A stretch of DNA of 64,000 nt from Ectocarpus siliculosus. Lineage: Eukaryota > Sar > Phaeophyceae > Ectocarpales > Ectocarpaceae. Location of the stretch: positions 2,811,247 to 2,875,246 of the forward strand of contig FN649736.1 of assembly GCA_000310025.1 (NCBI GenBank), written 5' to 3'. The notes beneath the pieces were generated by a model. The model did no database searches. It had not been told where the DNA came from and saw only the letters and a list, made by a program, of their open reading frames with translations. How positions within the stretch are numbered: the first letter of the stretch is position 1; every line of letters begins with the position of its first letter. This document shows positions 12,736 through 22,611 of the stretch, one piece after another. Made by a program: the position numbers and the translations under genes.

Positions 12736-12921
12736 GGCAGCTGCAACATATGCACCCCATCTTTTCTTTTTCTTTTTCTTTTCCTTTCCTTTCCAAATTA
12801 TCGTCTCTGTTTTCTTCTGTGAAGTACCAAGATTGAACCAGGGAAAAAACCTGGCCCGTGGTATTGGTTTCCAGTCCATGTTTATCTCATAGGCTAACTG
12901 TATGATTTCTACTGAATGAAG

Positions 12922-13344
12922 TGTTGACTTGGGGACCCTTTGGGTCCATTTGTATTATTGAAGTACGTTTTTTGTTTTTTATTGCGCAAGGTATGTAGCC
13001 TGTGACCACGGGAATCGACCGCGCGTCCAGTGTTAGACTAGTATGGACAGATGAATATGGAGGAGAACAAGCCGTACATGGTAGCTTGCTCCTAGGGAAA
13101 GGAAAAGGTAAATAAATGTCGCTTGACGCTTCATGATCGTGTAGGATGGGAAGTTGCCTGGTATTGTTGTTGAGAGAAGATCTGAGACGAAGTTACTACT
13201 GAAACCCGTCTCAAGTTCATCATTGAAACCAAGCACCGCAGGTGGAAAGATTTCTAAAAAAAAAGGTTGAGACAAAGGAAAAACTGATAGAAGTAGATAC
13301 TAAGTGTGACCCGGGTGCGCAATGCACCCAAGGGTGTAGGACAC
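12922..13344 (+). mobile_element. possible LTR of a retroelement (truncated)
   Basis: The segment begins TGTTGACTT and ends GTAGGACA, giving the TG..CA ends expected of an LTR, and is followed one base later by a primer-binding-site-like sequence at 13345. Near its start is a short palindrome (GGACCC TTT GGGTCC). I find no gag or pol coding sequence downstream and no second LTR in the window, so it would be a decayed or truncated element. The 5' border is a guess from the TG alone. Confidence 0.35.
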
Positions 13345-13454
13345 TGGCGCCCCGAACAGCTAGATGAGGTGACACAAGAACTTGGCAATTTTGGGGGATT
13401 GGCGCCCCGAACAGCTAGATGAGGTGACACAAGAACTTGGTAATTGTGGGGGTT
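13345..13454 (+). repeat. 55-bp tandem duplication carrying a PBS-like sequence
   Basis: Two near-identical units start at 13345 and 13400. Each begins TGGCGCCCCGAACAG and continues with CTAGATGAGGTGACACAAG. The first 15 bases resemble the complement of the 3' end of lysine tRNAs used to prime reverse transcription in several LTR elements. That resemblance is from family knowledge and was not checked against this genome's tRNAs. Confidence 0.75.
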
Positions 13455-14500
13455 CTCGGACACACATCAGTGATCTTCGGGACCTCCAGAGGCTATGTGG
13501 ATGTTGTGTGACTGTGATGGACCTTACGAGCGAGGTGCTTCTTGCCCTATCCATGTCTGGTCTGTCACTCCATAACCGCGTGAGAGTTTCTTTGCGTCAC
13601 CGGTGGGTGGCATTGATTGTTGTTCATATCCTACCCTGAAAGGCCCGCGTGTGTGGCCCCAAGCCCGATCCTCGTCTCTCTTGACCCATTTCCAGGACAC
13701 GTGATTTAATGTGATTTCGGAGCTGGAAGGTAGCCTACCGCTGATTCAGCTCTCTGTACAGCGCTGGTCGCTATGCAGTCCACTTGGCAACCTCGTTACC
13801 CTCTGACTTTCTAGATTGCGGGTTCTTCTCTCTCTGGAGTAAAAAAATCCCAATCAAGTGATGGAAACAACACAGCAGTCATGAACTAACCCCCAAAGCG
13901 GGGAGGAACTGCTGAGCCCTTACAAATGGAGCGTCCTGGGTCGAGGCTCAGTTCTCCCCTTCGTCGTCACCTTCAAGCAGAGGTCAATGGATTGTCACGA
14001 ATGGATGTTGTGGCGAGAAACCCATGAGCTGTGTTTCTTTCATGTGTGCAATCCCATCCATAGCTGTACGAAAATCACATCCTAGTTGTCTCGAAATGGT
14101 TATTCGAACCGATTACGATTCCCATCGGTCAGCGAGTCGTATCCCGACCTCCTTTCTAAGCTCTGAACAACACGAGCGAAAATGGCCATAGCACGTAATC
14201 TTTTAGCAGCTGACAGCAGGACGCAGAACCTGGCCGCCCCAAGCTATGGTGGCTGTCTCAACTTTCCCCTTGACAACGCTCCCTTCACAACCTCGCTCTT
14301 CTGTAGCTCCCGTAGCCGATTCATCTCCTGCCAATAGCGCTCGACTAAAATCATGCGAAGAGGACATCGGGGAAGGGCAGGGGAGGGAACGGGGGGGAGG
14401 TCACTTGCTACCTGCAACCACTACAATGCACGTAATCTGACCGATCTCAAGCTCTTGTCCCACATATCATGTTTCTGAGTACACTACCCGACAACGCCCC

Positions 14501-17500
14501 TTACTGAAAACGACGAAACAAGCAGCGGCGAACAAGCATCTGACGCCGGGACTGTTCAGAACAAACAGCACAAAACACACGACAAATAGAGTCGGACAGG
14601 TGAGTTGACACTCCCGGCCGCGCGAGCGGATTCCAGGTCATTTCTGTCACGAGCGATGGGGGGTAGGAAAAAAAGAAAAACCGCATAGGACAAAGGTCGG
14701 CGAAAACCGGGTGGATGAACATACATTCTTGCTCGACGCTGCACACGATTGAGTCTCGTCTAGCTCGTTCGTTCTCCCGCCTGCTGCCTTTCGTTGTGCC
14801 CACGTCACCACGGTCAACGTTTGGCGTTGTCGACAACGATCCCGCCCGTCCCCCAACCACGGTGCCATCACGGCTCGTAGTTAAGGTAGAAGCATCACCC
14901 CTACAGCCATTGCTGCAAGGAGAAATACATGGAGGCGCCACTGCTTCCCGGGCTGTCGGACCTCCACCAACACCATCATTGCCAGTGACAGTGTACGGAC
15001 GGAAGTTGTTTCGTTGGGGCAAGGCCAGGCCTTCCATTGCAGCCTCTATTCCTTCCACTACAGATGCAGCGTCTTGCAGTCTCGGCGGCATTGACGATGG
15101 TGTCGCAACACCCTTGGCACAATTTGAGGGGAAACGACACCGGCCCTGCTCTTGATATTCTCTCTTGCACCTTCCTCCGGCCACGGAAACCTTTTCCGCC
15201 CCCTTCTTTCCATGCACGGGGTGGACACCAGCCGTTGGTTGATCCTGTTCGCGTCCCCCGGTCATGACGGCAACAGCAACATCATCATTACCAACACCGC
15301 AGCTTGCGTTGGTGCGAGGGGAATGACGGTCATGACCCTCAGTATTCACGGTCGGCCCCGACGGCGGCTCAGCGGCAACAAACCGGTGGACGACAAGAAA
15401 CTCGGGCAATACGAACGCCTCGTTCAGTATTCGATACTCCTCCTCTCGGGGGAAGTAAACCGAGTCAAACTCCGCTTGCCCCGGCGGAGGGGTCGGGAGA
15501 GAGAACTCATCAGCAGGACGCCCAGCAGAGCGAGGAGACGACGCCCGCTGCCGTTTTTGCAGGGCGATTGAGTCCGTTCTATGTCGCGGGGACAAAGACT
15601 TGGGGTCATGGGGCGGGGTGCCGCCATTTCCCTTGCCTTGGCCCCACGTGGCAGGGCTAGTGGTTGCCGCCACGTGCGTGCTTCCAATCATCACGCGGCA
15701 GAGGGCGAGGAAACGAAGACCGGAAACAGCACCCCTCTCTTGCCCGTCTTCGTGCGACCCATCGCCAGGAACGCGGTGCCGTCTTTGCCGCTGTAGCGGA
15801 TGACAGCCCGAAGACGGCAGAGACCAGGACGCGTGGTGTTGCCGCATCCCACGGTCTTCATCGTCGCACCCACAGCTGCTCCTGTTGGCATACTGGCGTT
15901 CTTCTTCGAGCGTGCTGTGGCGGGAGAAGGCTCTCGGAAACTCCAAAGGCCGTTTGCCATTGTTCCCGCCGGAAGTTTCTCTTCCGCCAGACACTCCGAC
16001 CGTCGGAGCGCCAAGAAAGGAATCAATCGGATCTAGATCCCAGTCATACGTAGGCAAAAGACCCGCCTTGCCGTCTGTTTTTGAAGCAGAACCAGAGCTG
16101 TAACCGCCGCACTCATCCATCAGCGCGCCAGTGCCGCCCATTCCATACAAGACGACGTGCTCCAGACTTGCATCGGGAACGTGACAGAAAAGTCCTTTGA
16201 CCTTGCACGGTTCCCTCGCTTCGGCGGCACGTTGGAACCTATCCAACAAGAACCTGTTCTCCATCTGAGAGTAACGGTGGGGCGCACACGAGTAAGGCAG
16301 GACATTTGGCGTTTTCCTCACCACGGTGTGCACTTCCACGTGCAGACAAGACGCAAAGCACACGCCTGCAGAGGGTGCAGGTAGTGCAACACAGTGGATG
16401 GAGACGTTTCACTGACCGGGGCCAACATTGGAGGCTGTTGGCGAGCGAGGCAAGGTTTCGAGCCGTGTCCCTGCCTAGAACGTCAACCAAACACAGAAGC
16501 AATCATAGAGTCGTAAACGAGAGCGAGGACAGATAAGTATGACGTCTAACCGGGTCGGCTATTGAGCGTGAAGCCACTACATTCTCACTGCAACAGTCAC
16601 GTCCATGCTATGGGTGAACAGCCCAGCTGACCACCTTTGTACCTTGTAGATGTCCAGCACGCGTACTGCTCCGTACCGTGACTCGCTCGAAAAGAAACCC
16701 GGCCTCACGTTCTCCGTCGCTGCGCGCAAACACCGCTCGTGCTGCGGGTGGGTAGGCGGCAGACGCCTGAGCACGACGCACCCTGATTCAGATCGGTGAC
16801 AACGGGAATGCAGAAAAAGGCTCTTTCGGGGCTGTTTGACAACAAATAACACTGTGCAAACTATATCGATATCATGAAAAAGCGAATTCAAGAACTACTG
16901 AGTATTGTGCACCTCGCGTTCGATGCTCCGCAGTAGTGGCCAGCGAGGCCAGTCTTCCGGATATCTCGAGCCGTTCCACCTCCCTCCTGCAAAGCTCGCC
17001 TTCGGCGGCCATCTGAGCGTCTTCCGCTCCCATTTCTGCACTGGCTGCGGCTGCAAAGCTGTATTCACGCGGACGGCAGAGGTGGGCGGTGGCCGTCGAG
17101 AGCTGAAGCCCAGCGGATGGAAGGAGGCCGCAAGCAGCAATGGCGAAAAACACCGTGGTTGATCATGTTCATGGACCACAAGCAACCTGTTAACAATATC
17201 AGACTTGCAGGCATCTTAAATGCATAAAATTCAAGTAGGCGATGCCACATGCAGTATGAGAATGTCGTGGCACAAAGCAATACCGGTTTCAGTATACGTG
17301 ATGTACGCCTTTGTCGATAGCTTCAACTGTTACTGGACAAGAAAGTGCCTTAAAACAATCCACGGATGGATGCGGTAGATTCCGCAAAAGGGTCGTAGAA
17401 TGTTGATGTTTCCTGGAACGGGCACACGTTTCCTATAACCGTTCGCAGGAATGCTATTGGGTTAACTCCAAGATAAGGTTAGAACAGTTCAAGGACGGTG

Positions 17501-18644
17501 TCCGGAACAGCGTGTTTGGTGTCGTAGAAGGCACCCGTTTTTTAAAGAACGGCTCGGGAGGTATTACTTACTCGTCGGTGACCGACGGAAATACAGCTGA
17601 CCAGGCAGAGCGCACGAGCCTTGCTGGCACTCTGTTTCTAACCCGGCTCAACGATACAACAACAGCAATGTACGCATACGACATGTTTTTCTCACGTATC
17701 TACATATGAACCAAATTGCACTTGGTTTAGACTCATGGTTGTAGACTCATGGTTGTAGACTCACGCCTACACGCAGTCTACGTCCACACATCTGTCACAA
17801 GGTCTGGCAAGCGCGCTATTTTCATGTTTGCTCATATTTGCTGTACTCTTTGCAGTAGATCTGTCTATTTGCTGAAGAGCACACACCAACCAATCTCGCA
17901 GAGGTACCTCTATCAGGGAAATGCGGTTCTTGATTACACGACGGTCTGAGCAAGACCTCAAGAAGCCACGATGTTTACCACGACCTACAGTAATCCCCAC
18001 CTGAGCACAAGGCCGCCCAGACGACAGTCTAGCTGCGCGCGACTCTCTGCGCACCCTTCTCTATACCCTCCCACCGCGGCCTGAGCCGCGGCCAACCGTG
18101 CTGTCGCAAGGGATCCCGCGATCGCCTTCGAGGTCTTGAGGTAGTCGACCCTTCGCCGTCTGACAGAACGCCGCTGTTCCCGCACGCTCGACACGAGCCC
18201 GCACAGGCCACCGTCGGCGGGGTCGACTGCTCCGCCAGGTTCCGCCGCGTTGGACTCGGGATGGCAGAGCAAGAGATCGCGCAGCTCTCCAGACAGTCCT
18301 GCAAGGAGTCCCGTAGAAGGATGGCCAGAGCCCACATTGTTAGGGGCCGCCGGTGCACTATTATCAGTACAGGAGGCAGCGGCAAGTGTTCCCGACGCAC
18401 CGCTGCCACTGCACCTCGTCGCTCTGTTTGTCGCAGGTGCGGATCTTGCTGTTGACACCCCAACTGGATCGGCGCTGCGGCAGAACAACGTGTTCTGCGC
18501 CGATCGTAAGAAAATCTCCCCACTGACCATGAAAGGGGACCCCCTGGCGTTGTTGTTGGCGTGGGAGCCGCTCTGTTGCCCTGGTGGTTCACCTCGATCG
18601 CTGCTGACTTGCTCAACCGCCACATGCATATCATCCGCAGCCAT
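14501..18644 (-). CDS. PARP-type ADP-ribosyltransferase domain protein, four exons
   Basis: Predicted to transfer ADP-ribose from NAD+. Minus-strand exons: 18001-18644 (ATG 18644), 16913-17058, 16643-16782 and 14501-16264; phases 2, 1 and 0 agree, giving about 897 residues. Residues 1-214 are low-complexity, then a helical Arg/Ala-rich stretch; exon 2 looks coiled-coil. The catalytic domain begins in exon 3 (VLDIYK joined to MENRFLLDRF, the usual I-x-x-I-x-N-x-x-L-x-x-x-F start). It continues with LFCHVP (His338 in the place of the LFHGT histidine), RQYANRSS (Tyr435), LALCRVMIG (about 496-504) and FDSVYFPREEEYRIL (Glu586 aligning with the PARP1 catalytic glutamate), then LPEFLVVHRF. Long insertions separate the motifs. 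The last ~250 residues are low complexity and may include an unrecognised intron. Substrate unknown. Confidence 0.68.
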
Positions 18645-19556
18645 TTTATCCGCCTTCAAGAAGATGTGAAGATCGGCCGCTTTCGACCTGCTGATTTGTT
18701 CGATGGGATACAATTCGCGAGTCACCAACCCACGCAGAAACCGCCAAGCCTCCGCTAGGATTGTGCCCCATGCGCATCAAGGCATGCCGCTGGTTGCTGA
18801 TACGAAGGAGAACAGACGCAGGACGAGGCAGGTGTGTAACAGGACAACAGGACGAGGAACATTTGTCTCGGGGGCGACGGAGAATCGAAATGACCAAGAC
18901 AATACGCTGAGCCCCTGGGCTGCACTCGGCCGCACTGCACCCCCAGCACCATCACGTGGTGTCTGGTGTTTCCGCACGACAGTACTCGACGCTCAGGTGC
19001 AGGACGGAGACAAAACTTGGCGAGAAGCTCAAGAAGATCACATACTACAGGTGTGAGTAATTTGTAAGGGCAATGTTTTCCTTGGATGGGGGTATGTAGT
19101 CTCGAGTCTTGGCCTCTGCGGCCTGTTGTACACACTGTTGTCCTGCCGCTCCGGGAGACGAACTTTGACGCCGTGTTGCAACGATTAAAGTGGACCAAAC
19201 CAACCAGCGCTTGGACAGTAAAGAATTTGATAAGCTTAGACCTGAAATATCGATTCTAGAATTGTGGATGGTATCTATGAAAGCCGATGTAGACCTTCGC
19301 GCATCGATGCCTCGAAACGCGGCGGAACCTCTCAAAACGCCGCGGATCCGCGTCCGGTCGTGAGCCGTGAGTCTACAGCAGTATGCTGCCGCCAGTGCAA
19401 CAAAGTGCAAGCTTGTGTTCTTGTACCCGGTAAGCTTTCGTTGGGCATGCTATGCACTCAGTCGATATGCCCTTGATTTGCACGTCTACACGTGAGCACG
19501 TTGGGGGATGTGAAAAATTGTGTAGTCTACACAATCCGGGCTACGCTGTGCACGTG
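18645..19556. other. intergenic, upstream of the PARP-domain gene
   Basis: Expected promoter and 5' UTR of the leftward PARP-domain gene. No other gene is supported. Confidence 0.45.
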
Positions 19557-19973
19557 TACCGTAGGTGACACAAGATACCATACCCGTGTGATAACATTTT
19601 TGAAGGCCCAAAAGTTATCACACGGGTGTGGTACTCTGGAGGGGGTGTGATATCTCGTGTGATCCATGTGATAAACTGCTCTCAGAGGATTCCATCCCGC
19701 AGGGGGTATGATAAGACGTTTTTTTTTTTTTGGTGCGTGATAAAAAGGGGGTGTGATAATGTCGCCCATGGAATGAACTGCGCCTACATGATCCCACCTG
19801 CGGAGGTGTGTGTGGTAACAAGGGGGGGTGACAAAATATGGGGCGTGAAAATGTCACCCATGGGAAGAAGTGCGCCCACACAACCCAATCTACAGCGTGT
19901 GAGATAACGAGGGGTACAGCGTGTGAGATAACGAGGGGTATGATAATCATGGGGTTTAATAACGTTACACCTA

Positions 19974-20383
19974 TCATGAAGTGCTCCCACAAGATTTCTG
20001 GGTTACGGGTGGTGTCGTGTAAACGTCAGCAGCACGGGTGGTGCCAGGCACAGCAGGTGTTGTTGCGGGAGTGTCAGCAGTAGTAGGTTCTGCTGCGCGG
20101 ACCTCAGCAGCACGGGCGGTGCCAGGCACAGCAGGTGTTTTTGGGGGAGTGTCAGCAGTAGGTTCTGCTGCGCGGGCCTCGGCAGCTCGGGCGGTGCCAG
20201 GCACACCGGGTGCTGCGCGAGTCTCAGGCGCCTCAGAAAAAACGACGTAATTGGGCGTGCAGCTGCTGCTGGAGTCTGAGCCGCGATGCTTTGAGCAGTG
20301 TTGTGTGCTTCGTTCATCTCCGTGGTGTTGTCGGTCGCCATAGCTGGAGTGCAGGGTTGCGGCGTGCGCTATTTGCGTGATAA
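19974..20383 (-). other. open frame with 25/26-residue repeats inside the transposon-like element
   Basis: A frame without an early ATG is open from about 20383 to a stop at 19974. Its second half consists of repeats of VPGTARAAE-RAAEP-TADTP-TPA (26 and 25 residues), matching the 78/75-bp minisatellite unit. An overlapping frame starts with ATG at 20341 (MATDNTTEMNEAH). Whether either is translated is unknown; the preserved multiple-of-three repeat length is suggestive only. Confidence 0.25.
20041..20215. repeat. minisatellite, 78/75-bp unit
   Basis: GTGCCAGGCACA recurs at 20041, 20119 and 20194, with the intervening blocks (GTGTCAGCAGTAG, GTTCTGCTGCGCGG, GCAGC-CGGGCG) conserved. Period lengths are multiples of three. 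Confidence 0.8.
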
Positions 20384-20584
20384 CGGCCTACCACACCGGT
20401 GTGATAGGGGGCTCCGCGATATATGTTTTCCGCTCAACTTGGGGGGTGTGGTATCTTCTGTGACCGTGTGATAAATCGATATTTTTTTCCAGGACGCAAA
20501 AAATTATCATACGGGTGTGGTTTTCTGTACAATTTCGTTAAGGGTGTGGTATATTATGTACGTGTGGTTGTATCACCTACGGTA

Positions 20585-22611
20585 GTCAAGTGGGGTTAGG
20601 CGCTGCTGTACAACTACATAACGAGCCGACCAGGGCGTGGGTGCAAGCCTTTGGAAACGCCAGCAGGGCTAGCATAGCTTTCGCGCCCTCGCCGTGGCAC
20701 GCCAATGGGCGCGGACGCGTTCTTTCCCGGCCGGAGTGGCGGTGCCGATAATGTTGATGTAGGAACCGTCTCGTCAAGAGCTTTCCGACAACGTCTTGCT
20801 GGGTGTACGTATCATCTTCGACGTGGAGTGCTCGAGCTTTAATAATCGGTACAGGGGTTGTGGTATCTTACGTCACCTGCGGCAGACGTGTGCGTACGAC
20901 CCCCCCACTGATTTCGGATTTCGATGGTTTCTCTGCACAGAGTAACGCAGCAGCAATTAACGTAGCAGCATTTGCAAAGCTGTGTGTATGCAACGTCTTG
21001 TGTGTGGCGGCTAATAGAGGACACGGGGCCATAGGACCTACGGAAGCTGTGGTGGCGAGAGTCGGCATAATGCATGCATGCGAGAGAACAAAAAAAAAAA
21101 AACGCCACAAGAAGTCCTTTTTTCTCGTGACAGGCACTGGTTTGTTTCCAGGTGACCCCTCCCCACACATCGAAGCAGCAGCAATAACAATGACATCCAC
21201 CACGAGCTCTGTGTATGGCTTCCTTCCCCCGCCAGTGCTGTCTTCCCCTCCCAGCGGCGTTGCGTGTTTAGCTGAGTGCTTCCTCTGTTCCAACTGCGTG
21301 ACTACGTGTGTGTGTTGGAGATCTACGGTGGCTTGGCTTGCACTTCCTGTACAACTCCGCGGGGATCGGGGTGATCCCGCGTGAGTATCTCCTATGGTTT
21401 TTGGGTAGAAATGCGGGTGAAGCACGACCATCTGCTGTCGGAGTACGACCAAACCGGTGTGGTGAAGAGCGCCCTATTTTTCTTGTCGTCACAAGCCAGC
21501 AGGTCGTCAATCGGTGCTCTATAGCCCTCGCGCTATTATTACAGTCCAAAAGGATGGAAAATTCAGGCGGTCGTTTGCTGGAACTTGGGCCCCTGGTAAA
21601 TAGAGCCTGATTTTTCCCTCCTCGGACAGAGGGAAAAGAACGGCCGCGCTTCGCGCTCCGCGGCTCATTATTATGTTACAAGATGTCTGATGAACGTCCT
21701 CATCACCATCGATCGAGAGTCCGGCGGACGCGGATAGTAGAGTTGGGCAGAGAGCTCAGCACCTGCCTTTCCAACATGTTTCTCCTCTGTCTCTTCAACT
21801 TGGTCTCTGTTGTGTCAGATGTTTAAGAGACTCCTTGTTCTGCCTGTTATGGGTGGGTGCGGGATTCTTCAAGGTGTAGTTCGATCGGCGCGCGACTGCG
21901 TCTACTTGCTTGCGCAGAGCTCGTCACGCTCTTAACATTCACGCCGGGTATGCGTGGAACGCTGCAATATGCGAGGCCTTTGCATTGCGGTACCGCTGAG
22001 AACCTCCTGCCCCCCTACGCTCTTGATGAAGACAAGGACTACTATTTACTAGAATAGGGAGGGGTAATGAGCCGCGGCGACTCAATACCTAACAGTACAA
22101 TAGTCTATCTGCGATGCTTTGGTGCGAGACACGCTTTTCCAGGCAGCCAGCTCCCCGCTCGAGTGTCAAAATGCTGCAACACCAACGGCGGAGAACACGC
22201 ACACACACGCTCGCCCTGTTACAGCAGTACCTCCAAACGATCGGACACCTGACAGCACTGCCACCGGCATCAATCAACGGTAGTCGTAGCAGACGCGAAT
22301 GCACTAGGTAGTCGATAGAGTCCATTGGGCAGCGAGGTGTGGAAGGTGACCGGAGCACAGCCGTTCAAACAGGGCCAGCTCTTTTCAATATGGAGTAGCT
22401 GTGCGAAACTTCACGCGAGAAATCCCTTGTAGAGGTTGCGATTAGGCCTGCCGATCAAGTTAAATTGATAGCCAGCATGCGTTATGTAAGAACCTCAAAC
22501 ACGAAACTGCTTATCAACCTGGACAACATCACCGTTGAAGCGAGATACACTTTAGACCTCCTCCCTCCCCCGATGCATTTCGCAGGTGCGCTAGGAATGC
22601 AAGGGGTGAAC
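20585..22611. other. intergenic, upstream of the selenoprotein gene
   Basis: No gene is supported. Overlapping open frames of about 190 codons on both strands (20803-21452) have no recognisable domain and look random. The right end contains the promoter and 5' UTR of the selenoprotein gene. Confidence 0.45.

Larger units (their letters stand above)
11166..14500. other. repeat-rich intergenic stretch
   Basis: I see no supportable gene. It contains tRNA-like B boxes (about 12724 and 13010-13020), a T/C-rich tract (12765-12800), the LTR-like segment 12922-13344 and a 55-bp tandem duplication. The right end (about 14400-14500) is where the 3' UTR of the PARP-domain gene would lie. Confidence 0.5.
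19559..20582. mobile_element. 1-kb TA-flanked inverted-repeat element
   Basis: The left end CCGTAGGTGACACAA and the reverse complement of the right end CCGTAGGTGATACAA match at 14 of 15 bases, and TA flanks both ends (19557-19558 and 20583-20584). Inside, the word GTGTGATA or GTGTGGTA and its complement occur many times. One pair forms a 13-base inverted repeat (CCCGTGTGATAAC at about 19587 with GTTATCACACGGG at about 19614), another is a palindrome near 20390-20410. A GTGTGAGATAACGAGGGG-type unit is tandemly doubled near 19900-19940. A minisatellite (20041-20215) sits in the right half. No transposase is seen, so it looks non-autonomous. Confidence 0.65.

Noticed and set aside
12640-12750. 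intact tRNA gene
   Set aside because: Only the B box is good; acceptor and T stems do not pair properly and no A box is found.
16265-16502. additional exon of the PARP-domain gene between 16643 and 16264
   Set aside because: Joining 16643 directly to 16264 keeps phase and restores the PARP start motif; inserting this stretch breaks it.
20803-21452. two overlapping ~190-codon frames on opposite strands
   Set aside because: No domain, no convincing splice context, unremarkable composition.
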